Shown: in pieces, positions 35,291-45,689 of the stretch
Layout: the number at the start of each line of letters is the position of its first letter
Position numbering within the stretch: position 1 is the stretch's first letter
Origin: Actinostola sp. cb2023
Taxonomy: Eukaryota > Cnidaria > Anthozoa > Actiniaria > Actinostolidae
DNA length: 64,000 nt
Assembly: GCA_033675265.1 (NCBI GenBank)
Contig: JAUJYZ010001079.1
Location: 1-64,000, forward strand
Direction of reading: 5' to 3'
Program-made: the position numbers and the translations under genes
The notes under the pieces: generated by a model
The model's input: the letters and a program-made list of their open reading frames with translations, nothing else
What the model was told of the DNA's origin: nothing
Database searches by the model: none

Positions 35291-35680
35291 TTTGATCCTG
35301 ATCCTGATCTCCTGATCTTCTGCATGATTTCTTGATCTCATGATCCTGATCTTGATCTTATGATCTCATGATCCCGATCTCCTGATCTCCTGCATGATTT
35401 CCTGATCTCATGATCCTGATCTTGTTCTTATGATCTCATGATACTGATCTCATGATCTCCTGCATGATTTCCTGATCTCATGATCCTGATCTGATACATG
35501 TTCTTATGATCTCATGATCCTGATCTCATGATCCTGATCTCATGATCTCCTGCATGATTTCCTGATCTCATGATCCTGATCTTGTTCTTATGATCTCATG
35601 ATACTGATCTCATGATCCCCTGCATGATTTCCTGATCTCCTGATCATGATCTTGTTCTTATGATCTCATGATCCTGATTA
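35291..35680. repeat. GATC-rich tandem repeats in intron 3
   Basis: Irregular reiteration of TGATCCTGATCTCATGATC with CTCCTGCATGATTTCCTGAT. It begins only a few bases after the exon 3 donor. Confidence 0.9.
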
Positions 35681-35691
35681 CAATAGTCCAT

Positions 35692-35857
35692 TTCCGAGTT
35701 CCTTTTATCTCTGTTTCAAAACGAGTCTACGTGCGAAACCTTTCATATGAAAATTAGTTTTATTTACATGAAAAAGGAAAACAGATTTGCATAAGAAAGG
35801 TTTCGCACGTAGAATCGTTTTGAAACAGAGATAAAAGGAACTCGGAAATGGCCTATT
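35692..35857. mobile_element. ~166-bp MITE in intron 3
   Basis: AATAGTCCATTTCCGAGTTC faces GAACTCGGAAATGGCCTATT. The inner pair TCTGTTTCAAAACGAGTCTA and CGTAGAATCGTTTTGAAACA continues the inverted repeat. It ends 65 bp before exon 4. Confidence 0.85.
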
Positions 35858-35922
35858 AACATTAGCAACCATTATGACAAGTAGATGATGACTGACATTT
35901 CCACTGTGATTGTATCTTTTAG

Positions 35923-36264
35923 CAAAGTTTCAGCTCGTTGGTGGACGATCGGTGAACGAAGGCAGAGTCCAGGTCGCATTCGGGCGCGTGCATACCCCAA
36001 GGCGCAGGGAATGGACGCTGTTCTGTGATAGAGACTGGGGTATCCAGGATGCTCGAGTCGTATGTCGAACGCTTGGCTACGAGGACGCCATGTTCGTAGT
36101 AAAACCACATATGTTTAACGACAACGGTGGGATGTATTATCTTATAAAAGATCTTCGTTGCCATGGTAACGAATCGAGTATTGCAGAATGTGAATATACT
36201 GGTCTGAAGCAGTACGATTCGTGTGAAGAGGTCGGGGTCATCTGTGGAGTCCGAAACGCTACAG
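35923..36264 (+). CDS. Mosaic receptor gene, exon 4: SRCR domain 3
   Basis: A 342-nt phase 1-1 exon (acceptor TGTATCTTTTAG, donor ACAG/GTTAGA). Landmarks are KFQLVGGRSVNEGRVQV, WTLFCDRDWGIQDARVVCRT, DLRCHGNESSIAECEYTG, DSCEEVGVICG. Six cysteines are present. The domain is a little longer than the others because of an RVHTPRRREW insertion before the first cysteine. An alternative acceptor at TTTCAG/CTCG would break frame, which supports the chosen start. Confidence 0.92.
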
Positions 36265-36284
36265 GTTAGATTAGTTAACTTTAG

Positions 36285-36668
36285 GTAGCTAAAATGACTT
36301 ATGACCTATGACTTCTAATGACTTCTGACTTAAAAATTATGCTTAAATGACTTGTGACTTATGACCTATGACTTATAATATACTATATATGACTTTTAAT
36401 GACTTATGACTTATAATGACTCATGACTTATAATGACTTTTACCAGCTGATTGAAAACCAAGCAATAGATTACTCTCTGGTTGATAGTACACGAAGGGCA
36501 GTGTTTGCCTGTCATTTGAAGCAAATAATGAGATTCATAGACTTTTACCAGCTGATTGGAACCAAGCAATAGAATACTCTCTGCTTGATAGTACATGGAG
36601 GGCAGTGTTTGCCTGTCATTTGAAGGCATATAATGAGAGTCAAGGACTTTTACCAGCTGATTGAAATT
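36285..36668. repeat. Intron 4 repeats
   Basis: First comes a GACTTATGACCTATGACTT-type short repeat (36285-36440). Then two and a half copies of a ~110-bp unit follow, with TTTTACCAGCTGATTGAAA, ATTACTCTCTGGTTGATAGT and GGGCAGTGTTTGCCTGTCAT. Confidence 0.85.
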
Positions 36669-36746
36669 AAGCAATAGAATTTTCAAATGTCCTCAATGAA
36701 AATGAGCTTATTCATTTTAACAACTGATCGATCTGTAATTTTCCAG

Positions 36747-37064
36747 TCTCCCATCGACTTGTTGGCGGTTCTTCTCCAGGCTCTGGCCGAGTGGAATTAA
36801 ATCTGGGTGGACACTGGGGTACAGTTTGCCACAACAAATGGTCGCTAAGCAACGCTCGTGTTGTTTGTCGAATTCTTGGATATTCACAAGCTTCGTTCGC
36901 TACCGGTGGGTCGGTATTTGGTACCGGAAGTGGGATGATTGTGTTAGATAATGTGCAGTGTTTGGGTAACGAGACATCGCTGTTACAATGCAAGCATGGT
37001 GGTCTTGGATACAAGAGCTGCACTGTTCAACAGGAAGCTGGAGTTATTTGTGAAAAGCCAGAAA
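36747..37064 (+). CDS. Mosaic receptor gene, exon 5: SRCR domain 4
   Basis: A 318-nt phase 1-1 exon (acceptor TAATTTTCCAG, donor GAAA/GTAAGT). This is the most canonical copy: HRLVGGSSPGSGRVELNLGG, HWGTVCHNKWSLSNARVVCR, ILGYSQASFATGGSVFGTGS, NVQCLGNETSLLQCKHGG, KSCTVQQEAGVICE. Six group A cysteines are present. The donor is followed within about 15 bp by a >500-bp CTGT microsatellite. Confidence 0.94.
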
Positions 37065-37083
37065 GTAAGTAGTATGCAACAAG

Positions 37084-37597
<514 letters not shown>

Positions 37598-37599
37598 GT

Positions 37600-38425
37600 A
37601 ATAATTACAGTGTTTGACTGAGATACAGTCAAACCTCCCTTGTTGTCAGGTAAGCAAGCCGGTCGCTTTAAGGGAGGTGGTCGCTTACAAGAGGTATATG
37701 TAATTATGACAGTGTTTGACTTAGATACAGTCGAACCTCTCGTAAGCGACCACCATTGTTGTCAGGTAAGGTGGTCACTTACAAGAGGTAATAATTACAG
37801 TGTTTGACTTAGATACAGTCGAACCTCTCGTAAGCAACCACCCTTGTTGTCAGGTAAGGTGGTCACTTACAAGAGGTAATAATTACAGTGTTTGACTTAG
37901 ATACAGTCGAACCTCTCGTAAGCGACCACCCTTGTTGTCAGGTAAGGTGGTCGCTTACAAGAGGTAATAATTACAGTGTTTTACTTAGATACAGTCGAAC
38001 CTCTCGTAAGCAAACACCCTTGTTGTCAGGTACGGTGGTCGCTTACAAGAGGTAATAATTACAGTGTTTGACTTAGATACAGTCGAACCTCTCGTAAGCG
38101 ACCACCCTTGTTGTCAGGTAAGGTGGTCGCTTACAAGAGGTAATAATTACAGTGTTTTACTTAGATACAGTCGAACCTCTCGTAAGCAACCACCCTTGTT
38201 GTCAGGTACGGTGGTCGCTTACAAGAGGTAATAATTACAGTGTTTGACTTAGATACAGTCGAACCTCTCGTAAGCGACCACCCTTGTTGTCAGGTAAGGT
38301 GGTCGCTTACAAGAGGTAATAATTACAGTGTTTGACTTAGATACAGTCGAACCTCTTGTAAGCAACCACCCTTGTTGTCAGGTAAGGTGGTCGCTTATGC
38401 GAGATAGTCACTCACAAGAGGTAAT
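37600..38425. repeat. 88-bp tandem array made of hairpin units
   Basis: About nine copies of an 88-bp unit containing TAATAATTACAGTGTTTGAC and CAGTCGAACCTCTCGTAAGC. In each unit CCTCTCGTAAGCGACCACC is followed by its near inverse GGTGGTCGCTTACAAGAGG. The CAGTCGAACCTCTCGTAAGC word resembles pogo-group transposon ends. Related single copies lie at 44514-44635 and 48173-48345. Confidence 0.92.
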
Positions 38426-38569
38426 AATTACAGTGCCGTTTGAACAGGCGTTAATATACAGTTATATGTATGGATGGATCGATAGATACTTTCAAGTTTC
38501 ATAAGTATACCGTATGTCTATGTCAAGTTGTTTCACAAATGTTGGGAATAAAGTTTCCTTTTCTTAAAG

Positions 38570-38893
38570 TTAAATTTCAGTTAACTGGTGATGGCGCCAC
38601 TTCAAACCAGGGCCGTATACTCATGACCATAAACGGTATTAACGGAACGGTATGCAGTACTGGATGGAACAACACTGACGCACGCGTACTGTGTCGCTCG
38701 CTAGGGCTTGGGGACGAGGGATATGCCGTCAGTAACTTAGCGTTTGGCAAAGGGACTGGGACGATTCTTTTGAGCGATATTAATTGCCATGGAAACGAGA
38801 TAGACTTGATGTCATGTGACCATGATACACTGGGACGTCATACAGGATGTACGCATGGTAATGATGCTGGAGTCATTTGCGGTGAAGTTCAAG
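38570..38893 (+). CDS. Mosaic receptor gene, exon 6: SRCR domain 5
   Basis: A 324-nt phase 1-1 exon. The in-frame acceptor is CCTTTTCTTAAAG ending 38569 rather than the more obvious TTTCAG at 38580. Only the former keeps phase 1 and yields KFQLTGD, parallel to KFQLVGG of exon 4. Landmarks are NQGRILMTINGINGTVCSTG, ARVLCRSLGL, DINCHGNEIDLMSCDHD, TGCTHGNDAGVICG. Six cysteines are present. The donor is CAAG/GTAATG. Confidence 0.9.
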
Positions 38894-38934
38894 GTAATGC
38901 TTGTAAAACATGAAAAACATGGTATATTTAATAA

Positions 38935-39355
38935 TCCATCACCATCAGCAGCATCACCATCATCATCAGCAGCAGCAGCATTATCATCAGCATTATCATC
39001 AAGCATTATCATCATCAACACTATCATCAGCAGCAGCGCGCGGCAGCATTATCGTTATCAGCACCATTACTGATAGGTTATATAACTAAGCGATTAACTA
39101 TCATCATCATCACTATCATCATCTTCATTATCAATATCATCACCATTATCATTGGCATCATTACCATCGCCATTAGTATCAATATCATCATCATTATCAT
39201 AAACATCCAAAACGTATTCAGTACATTTTATACACGGTTTTAGCTTCATTATTATAGTATTTCTCATTTGAACATCATCTTCGATATCATCACTATCATT
39301 ATTATTATTTTTTTTATCATCACTATTGTCATCAGTATAATAATTAATCATCTGC
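38935..39355. repeat. (ATC)n-rich low-complexity tract in intron 6
   Basis: Imperfect CAT/CAG and ATC triplets (ATCATCATC, CAGCAGCAG) across most of the intron. Confidence 0.88.
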
Positions 39356-39400
39356 CGAAACTATTATTGGATTAATTGTTCTCTTTTTATTTACTTCAAG

Positions 39401-39715
39401 TTCGTCTTGTTGGTGGTCCAACTTGGAACCAGGGCCGCGCAGAGATACAAATAGACGGAGCATGGGGACGAGTGAGTTATTCCTTCCACCCTAACGTTCC
39501 TGTGATATTCTGTAAAATGCTTGGTCTACCTGGACAAGGTTTTACGATCACTGAACCGATTTATGGGATTGGTAATAAAACGCTTCTTGTGTCTGATGCT
39601 GAATGTGGCCGTCTGTACAGTGCTGGTCAGCAGTCGATATTGGACTGTCCGTTCAAATATAAAGATAAAGGAAGCAGAAAAGCTGATCATCAGGTTATCT
39701 GTGGCCCTCCGTCAG
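39401..39715 (+). CDS. Mosaic receptor gene, exon 7: SRCR domain 6, four-cysteine variant
   Basis: A 315-nt phase 1-1 exon (acceptor TTTACTTCAAG, donor TCAG/GTGTGT). Landmarks are VRLVGGPTWNQGRAEIQIDG, AWGRVSYSFHP, VIFCKMLGLPGQG, DAECG, SILDCPFKYKD, HQVICG. Compared with domains 1-5, the first cysteine (TVC becomes RVS) and the fifth (before AGVIC) are both absent. In group A SRCR folds these two (C2 and C7) normally pair. The frame is otherwise intact, so this looks like a diverged but maintained domain. Confidence 0.88.
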
Positions 39716-39892
39716 GTGTGTATCAAATTAACCGATCAATTTGGTGCGAGTGGGAATTGGATGAATGGATGCATGAATGAATGGATGAATGCATGAATGC
39801 ATGATTTGACAAATGTATCGATAGATGGGCATCGGTGGATAGAAGGATGGATCGATGGCTGAAGGAATATATGGATGGTTGGATACTAGAAG

Positions 39893-40117
39893 GATAGATT
39901 GATGGATGGATGGATGGATGGATGGATGGATGGATGGATGGATGGATGGATGGATGGATGGATGGATGGATGGATGGATGGATGGATGGATGGATGGATG
40001 GATGGATGGATGGATGGATGGATGGATGGATGGATGGATGGATGGATGGATGGATGGATGGATGGATGGATGGATGGATGGATGGATGGATGGATGGATG
40101 GATGGATGGATGGATGG
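39893..40117. repeat. (GGAT)n microsatellite in intron 7
   Basis: About 215 bp of perfect GGAT tetramers flanked by degraded GAATGAAT/GGATGAAT copies from about 39760. Confidence 0.96.
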
Positions 40118-40509
40118 AGCAAAGAATGAAGGGATTGATCAATGGTTGATGGAATATCGAATGGAAAACAATGGCGACAATTGAAAAGATAATTTCATCG
40201 CACGGTGATCGCTCGGTGGTTAAGACATTGCACCGGAAGTCTGCTTACACAGAGGTTCGCGCGCGCTTGTTCTAAAAATAGGCTTTCTGAAACCAAGATA
40301 TCCCAGAACAAGCGAGAAACTCTGTCTCATATCTTTTTTTCTTCTTCTTTTTTTTCCACAGTTTTATTTAATGATTTTGTACATTTTACAATGTGTTGTT
40401 ACATATAGTTACATATCTTAGCGTTTTCCCAATGGTTTTATTAAGAGCGCGCGAGCAGAGCCGTACGGTTCATATGATAAAGTTACATATCTTATTTTAT
40501 TTCGTTCAG

Positions 40510-40613
40510 ATCGCATCAATATCATCAACATAACCAATTCCGGCGTCATTAACTCCAACCAATCAGAGCTTGCTATTGACAATGACGAGAGCACGTGTTT
40601 CTTTGTGTCAGCG
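40510..40613 (+). CDS. Mosaic receptor gene, exon 8: fucolectin-like domain, N-terminal half
   Basis: 104 nt, phase 1 in and phase 0 out (acceptor TATTTCGTTCAG, donor AGCG/GTATGT). It encodes DRINIINITNSGVINS, then ELAIDNDESTCFF. The IDNDESTCF segment matches the conserved (V/I)DG(N/D)..TCF motif near the start of eel-fucolectin/F5-8-type galactose-binding domains. The continuation in exon 9 completes the fold. Two NxS/T sequons are present. Confidence 0.75.
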
Positions 40614-40682
40614 GTATGTATTGGGAGGACAAGAGACTGGGTACGAGGCTTACGCTGTATTAAGGGAGCCCAACATTATACG

Positions 40683-41030
40683 TTCCTCTTCCTGTTCCTC
40701 TTCCTCTTCCTCTTCCTCTTCCTCTTCCTCTTCCTCTTCCTCTTCCTCTTCCTCTTCCTCTTCCTCTTCCTCTTCCTCTTCCTCTTCCTCTTCCTCTTCC
40801 TCTTCCTCTTCCTCTTCCTCTTCCTCTTCCTCTTCCTCTTCCTCTTCCTCTTCCTCTTCCTCTTCCTCTTCCTCTTCCTCTTCCCTCCTCTTCCTCTTCC
40901 TCTTCCTCTTCCTCTCTTCCTCCTCTTCTCTTCTTCCTCTTCCTCTTCCTCTTCCTCTTCCTCTTCCTCTTCCTCTTCCTCTTCCTCTTCCTCTCTTCTT
41001 CTTCTCTTCTTCCTCTTCTTCTTCTTCTTC
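40683..41030. repeat. (CTCTTC)n microsatellite filling intron 8
   Basis: About 350 bp of CTCTTC hexamers with a few slips occupy most of the 446-bp intron, making a very long polypyrimidine tract ahead of exon 9. The poly-Ser and Leu-Phe frames are artefacts. Confidence 0.95.
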
Positions 41031-41059
41031 GGACTAACTGTTTTATTTGTTTCCCTTAG

Positions 41060-41342
41060 ATTGCCAACATTGTTTTAACTGCTACGATAGACAGTAGTGT
41101 CTTCATCCACAGCGTCTCCATGATCATCGACCGTAATTCCAGCTTCTCATCGATCAGAGTCATTATCCACCCACTAGACAAACACCTTAACAACGTTATG
41201 TGCACCCCTACTAGTGAGTTCGTGGCCAAGATAGGCATGACGTATGACTGCAGTCCTCCAACTCGTGCTCGTCACGTGACAATCAATGCGACGAAGACAG
41301 CGACGAAGTTTGGCTTGTGCAACATTGATATCTTTGGGTCTG
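41060..41342 (+). CDS. Mosaic receptor gene, exon 9: fucolectin-like domain, C-terminal half
   Basis: 283 nt, phase 0 in and phase 1 out (acceptor TTTCCCTTAG, donor TCTG/GTGAGT). Landmarks are VFIHSVSMIIDRNSSFSSIR, NVMCTPT, YDCSPP, RHVTINATKTATKFGLCNID, IFGSG. The order V..(I/V)xR - C - C - (Y/H)VTI - L.LC.(V/I).(I/V)(Y/F)G is that of the fucolectin/tachylectin-4/pentraxin-1-like (FTP) branch of F5/8 galactose-binding domains, which bind fucose or other sugars. I cannot verify the sugar-site residues without alignment. Confidence 0.78.
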
Positions 41343-41710
41343 GTGAGTGACGATCGAATAAGAACACGTTATTTATATATATGCGCGCTTTTAATAATAA
41401 TATAATTTATTTATCAACAGTAGGTCTTTCAGGATTACAATTAGTAAATAAAACCCTCCTGGCGACTGGTATATCGGCTGATTTAGCCGAGAAGGGAAGC
41501 TTCGAGGGCAACTCTGACCATCTCTTCCTTCCATCCAGTGAAATTGTACCACGTGACCCGTTTTGACCAATGGGCGCGCGCGACAATTTATCGATGGGTT
41601 ATAATAATAAATACCAATTACACCTGACTCTTCGCGTTGCGCTGATAAACTATAGGTTTTGCTCGCACATCTTGCCAAACCAAAGAGTGCTGATTGAACT
41701 ACAGGCTTAC
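41343..41710. other. Intron 9, first part
   Basis: An open frame after TTATCAACAG (about 41421-41567) runs in phase for about 48 codons and then stops. It has no donor or domain motif, so I leave it intronic. Confidence 0.4.
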
Positions 41711-42090
41711 CAAGCTCGAGGTGGGGTTCCTGTGTTGGTTGGTTGGGGTTCCTGTGGTGAGTTATGTTCGCTAAACCATGTGAATTTGTCGTTTTTAGGT
41801 TGAAATGTTAAAGGCTTTTCAGGATATTTCTATGTTGTTTCTTCGTACGAGGTGTTTTAAGGACGTTCGCGCGCATTGTTCACGCGCATCTTTTCTGCGC
41901 ATAAAATCAAGGTTCGAATCATCTCGGTTTAGTCCTCTTTCCTCACGTCCATCGTGTAGGTAAATTTACACAAGTAATAAAACCCACCTGAAAACGGTGA
42001 ATTCACATGGTTTAGCGAAAAGAACTCACCACAGGAACCCCAACCAACCAACACAGGAACCCCACCTCGAGCTAGGTACAGCTTGGTAAG
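41711..42090. mobile_element. Inverted-repeat element in intron 9
   Basis: The arms contain CTCGAGGTGGGGTTCCTGTG and GTTGGTTGGTTGGGGTTCCT on the left, with AGGAACCCCAACCAACCAAC and CACAGGAACCCCACCTCGAG on the right. The inner pair CTAAACCATGTGAATT and AATTCACATGGTTTAG also matches. Confidence 0.82.
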
Positions 42091-42142
42091 ACAGTGACTA
42101 CTGAACTTTGAAACTGTGTTCCATTCATTTCTTTATTAAAAG

Positions 42143-42342
42143 GGGATATCGAACAATTTCGTGGAGTCTTGCAAAAGGAGTGGAGAAACGGCGTTATTTA
42201 CAGAAAGTATGGAGCACTTTTAAAACTAAATCCTTACTTTGACGCTAAAGCAAATCAGGTGTTCACTACCAAGGAATTTAAAATAGACTCGAAGCAAAGT
42301 AAAAGTTACGGAGAAGGATTGCGGATATCTGCATTTTTTTTG
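42143..42342 (+). CDS. Mosaic receptor gene, exon 10: PA14-like domain, part 1
   Basis: 200 nt, phase 1 in and phase 0 out (acceptor TTTATTAAAAG, donor TTTG/GTAAGA). It encodes GVLQKEWRNG near the start, like the (G)xLxxEVW of PA14 domains. KSYGEGLRISAFFL at the end matches the YGxRL(R)(A/G)xF strand. The frame continues without a break into exons 11 and 12. Confidence 0.75.
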
Positions 42343-42439
42343 GTAAGAATACGCAATAAATGAGGCACATACAACAAAGCAAACAACTAATAAAACAGAC
42401 AACCATCGACGCCTGTGTACACCTATGTACTGTACAATC

Positions 42440-43196
42440 ATAGCAAACACCAATCTACGCAGGCTACCAACCAACTAACAAATAATCTACCAATAGACCA
42501 CCCATCGACCAACCCACCAACCACCCCACCATCCCACCCCACCAACCCACAACCCACCAACCCACCAACCCACCAACACACCAACCCACCAACCCACCCA
42601 ACCCAACACAACACACCAACACACCACACACCAACACAACACACACCAACACACCAACACACCAACACACCAACACACCAACACACCAACACACCAACAC
42701 ACCAACACACCAACACACCAACACACCAACACACCAACCCACCCAACCCACCAACCCACCACCACCACACCAACACACCAACACACCAAACACACCAACC
42801 CACCAACCCATCAACCCACCAACCCACCAACACACCAACACACCAACCCACCAACCCACCATCCCACCCAACAACCCATCAACCCACCAACACACCAACA
42901 CACCAACCCACCAACCCACCAACACACCAACACACCAACACACCAACACACTAACACACCAACAACCAACAACCAACCAACCAACCAACCAACCAACCAA
43001 CCAACCAACCAACCCACAACAACCAACCAACCCACCAACAACCAACCAACCAACCAACCCACCAACCAACAATCCAACCCACCAACCAACCCACCAACCA
43101 ACCAACCAACCAACCAACCCACCCACCAACGAACCAACCCACCAACCAACAATCCAACCCACCAACCAACCCACCAACCAACCAACCAACCAACCT
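42440..43196. repeat. (CCAACC/CCAACACA)n repeats in intron 10
   Basis: About 750 bp of shifting ACCAACCC, ACACCAAC and CCAA tetramer tracts. The Thr/His/Pro-rich and Trp/Gly/Val-rich frames are artefacts. Confidence 0.95.
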
Positions 43197-43258
43197 ACCA
43201 AAATAACCTGCAATGATACAAATGGTCTAGCAATATGTACCTTTTACTCTGTTGCTAG

Positions 43259-43428
43259 TTGCCAACAAGTCTGGGAAACAAACGTTATTACAGATTTCTT
43301 GTCAGCTGTGACTACGAGTGCGAACTATGGGGAAAGCTCGTGGCCGAGGTGGGCCTGGAAACTAAAGTTCAATCTTTAAACTACTTAGTTAAATCGTGGT
43401 TCAAAACTGACAAGAATGTCTTTGACAA
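43259..43428 (+). CDS. Mosaic receptor gene, exon 11: PA14-like domain, core
   Basis: 170 nt, phase 0 in and phase 2 out (acceptor CTCTGTTGCTAG, donor ACAA/GTAAGT). RYYRFLVSCDYECELWGKLV matches the PA14 signature Y.F.(L/I)(A/S)SDDxxxLWL, except that the second acidic position reads Y-E rather than D-D. SWFKTDKNVFDK leads into KYPEQ of exon 12. Confidence 0.8.
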
Positions 43429-43745
43429 GTAAGTCGAAATGCACCACTTTAGGAAATGCTGAAGAAATCATGTTCACTGCTTCAATAAGTAGCAGGCTCC
43501 AGCCAGAAACTAGACAGCTCAATGTACAATGTATTTATAGCGGAAGAGCCCTGATATGGAGCTGTAATAAAGTATGTATGTATGTAGATCCTAGAAATTG
43601 ATAAACAGGCCACGAACCACATCCGCTTCGTCACCAGTAACACTTCCATTATCATTACCATCATTGTGATCATCTTCTACCACCATCATCATTGTTATTA
43701 TTCTGATCATTTTACTTCATCTAGTTAATTGTGCAATTCTCTCAG

Positions 43746-43921
43746 ATATCCAGAACAAAAGTCAGCGGTAATTTCCTTGAGCCACTGTCACTTGTACTAC
43801 ATTGAAGGATATCTCAAAACACCTGATCATCTAGGCATGCACATGTTGGTGAAGTTGAAGTCAGAATTCAACAACAGCCTGATCGATTTACCAGTTGATC
43901 GAATGTTCTGGAATTTACCAG
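43746..43921 (+). CDS. Mosaic receptor gene, exon 12: PA14-like domain, C-terminal part
   Basis: 176 nt, phase 2 in and phase 1 out (acceptor TTCTCTCAG, donor CCAG/GTAAAT). KYPEQKSAVISLSHCHLYYI then EGYLK and DHL. This is the classic PA14 end, KYP.Q.S..I.L..G..YYIE...K....DHL, with H in place of the usual G before the YYIE strand. PA14 domains are found in carbohydrate-binding adhesins, enzymes and in PKHD1-family receptors. Ca2+ or sugar binding is not assured here. Confidence 0.82.
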
Positions 43922-44162
43922 GTAAATACTAAAATACTGGAATGACAAAACCAAAGCACTGCCACCTCGCGATCAACGTAGTCTTGTAGATCGAGGGGAG
44001 GTACTCCAAATAATGACGTAATATCGGTTTGATATTCAATGACGTCATCTCCGCTCACGTGTTGAATTTTCATCAGCTGAATTGCAACTTTTTTCAATAG
44101 CAATCAAAGGAATAAGCATTCTCTCTCGTATTTGATGATACTTTGTTTGTTTTCCAAAATAG

Positions 44163-44246
44163 GAAAGAGAACTTTCAAGTTTGCTTTGACCAACACAAAA
44201 AATGGCGTTCTGAACGTTCCCTTTGGTTCAGGTATCAACATATCAG
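44163..44246 (+). CDS. Mosaic receptor gene, exon 13: short linker exon
   Basis: 84 nt, phase 1-1 (acceptor TTTCCAAAATAG, donor TCAG/GTAAAT). It encodes about 28 residues (GKRTFKFALTN ... GSGINIS) without cysteines. It may be the last strand after PA14 or a linker. It is supported by phase and splice sites only. Confidence 0.6.
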
Positions 44247-44282
44247 GTAAATAATATACTTATATTTTTACTACATTGTATT

Positions 44283-44513
44283 GATTGAGTGATTGGTTGA
44301 TTGATTGATTGGTTGGTTGGTTGGCCATGGTTGATTGATTGATTGGTTGATTGATTGATTGGTTGGTTGGTTGGCCATGGTTGATTGATTGATTGGTTGA
44401 TTGATTGATTGGTTGATTGATTGATTGGTTGATTGGTTGATTGATTGATTGGTTGATTGGTTGAATGACTGCTTGGTTGATTGATTGATTGGTTGATTGG
44501 TTGATTTGGTTGG
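44283..44513. repeat. (TTGA/TTGG)n microsatellite in intron 13
   Basis: Imperfect TTGATTGATTGG repeats include two copies of a ~65-bp block ending GGTTGGCCATGG. Confidence 0.94.
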
Positions 44514-44635
44514 TGGTCGCTTACGAGAGGTTCGACTGTATCCAATTCCAACACTGTAATAATTCCCTCTTGTAAGCGACCACCTTCCTAAAGCGGCCAC
44601 TTTTGGTTTATGGTCGCTTACGAGAGGTTCGACTG
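44514..44635. mobile_element. Pogo-like terminal repeats next to exon 14
   Basis: GTGGTCGCTTACGAGAGGTT/CGACTG occurs twice (44514 and 44611), with CTCTTGTAAGCGACCACCTT inverted between. This is the same family as the 88-bp array. The last copy ends 10 bp before the exon 14 acceptor. Confidence 0.8.
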
Positions 44636-44645
44636 TTTTTCTTAG

Positions 44646-44818
44646 GCACTTACAGTTTCTGCTGTCATGGTATGTTCTGCCCTGATTGTCCTATCCGCGC
44701 TGCTTTGGTCATATTTGATAAACGATTTCCTATTGGTCTGATTACAATGGACTGTGTGACACACAATTTCACGAAAAACATAGTTTGGGCATTGCAACCT
44801 GGCAAGTATGGCATCAAG
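44646..44818 (+). CDS. Mosaic receptor gene, exon 14: unrecognised Cys-rich segment
   Basis: 173 nt, phase 1 in and phase 0 out (acceptor GACTGTTTTTCTTAG, donor CAAG/GTAAAA). It begins GTYSFCCHGMFCPDCP, then has a hydrophobic/strand-like run (AALVIFDKRFPIGLITMDC) and ends WALQPGKYGIK. Five cysteines are present. I do not recognise the family. It joins in frame with exon 15 and precedes the first MAM domain. Confidence 0.65.
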
Positions 44819-44899
44819 GTAAAAATATCATATCTCGTTTACAAACTCGTGGCCTGGATTATTAATCCGCGAGTTACAATACAATACATACAGCTTCAG

Positions 44900-45030
44900 T
44901 TAGATGTTTTCTCGGGTATTACGGGCTGATATTTTACGAGTTGCGAATGTATTTTTCCGAGCCCGCAGGGCAAGGAAAAATACGAGCAACGAATAAAATG
45001 TCAGCCTGTAATACCCGAGAAAACATCTAA
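44900..45030. mobile_element. 131-bp MITE in intron 14
   Basis: TTAGATGTTTTCTCGGGTAT faces ATACCCGAGAAAACATCTAA. The inner pairing TATTTTTCCGAG and AGGAAAAATACG is partial. Confidence 0.85.
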
Positions 45031-45403
45031 TGAGGGATTTATTATATAAATGTGACGTAATTTTATCAGGATATTGATTTTTTGAGTTAAGTTGCGAATA
45101 GGGCATTACGGATTTCTACAGGGCATTAACGCCTCATACCGGCCCTAAAAAATGACCAAATTTGGTCAAATTACGTCACAGATATATAATAAAATACAAT
45201 AACTTTGATTTAAACACGATATTATTTAAAGTTATTGGTGTCAGAGGCTACTAGCCACTGACTGGACTACCCTGCTGTTTTATTTGTGTTTAAATAAAAA
45301 ATGTATATCTATCTATCTATCTATCTATCTATTGGGATGGGACTGTAAACTTCGAGCTGCATCATTGACTCGTGGAAGAGACAGACAGTCATTCTCATAA
45401 AGG

Positions 45404-45613
45404 TTGAAAAGACTACAATACTACAATAAAGTCACGTGATTCATTATGTTTTCAATTTTCTCGCGTGGAATGTCAATTTGAGATGCAAAAGTACACGGCA
45501 TTGTGAGAACTGAATGTAATGGCGCTGGTATCAACTCGCAGTTCCGCGCGCAGAAATTGAAAACATAATGAATCACGTGACTTTATTCGGTAGTATTGTA
45601 GTCTTTTCATCTG
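45404..45613. mobile_element. ~210-bp MITE in intron 14
   Basis: GAAAAGACTACAATACTACA faces GTAGTATTGTAGTCTTTTC. The adjacent ATAAAGTCACGTGATTCATT and AATGAATCACGTGACTTTAT form a further inverted pair. Confidence 0.85.
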
Positions 45614-45689
45614 GACAACCGGCTTTTTGAGAATGTATAACTGTTAGCTAGTGTATATTTAGCGAACAAAAAAAAAGACATCCGTCGGT

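Noticed and set aside
39723..40184. Met-Asp-Gly-Trp and Ile-His-Pro-Ser frames
   Set aside because: Translation of the (GGAT)n microsatellite. The same reasoning applies to the CCAT tract at 46857-47669.
41421..41567. Phase-compatible 48-codon frame after TTATCAACAG in intron 9
   Set aside because: Ends in a stop without a donor or domain motif; exon 9 joins exon 10 in phase without it.
42415..43213. Thr/Pro/His-rich and Trp/Gly/Val-rich frames up to 249 codons
   Set aside because: Low-complexity CCAACC-type intronic repeats; the low-complexity frames occur on both strands.
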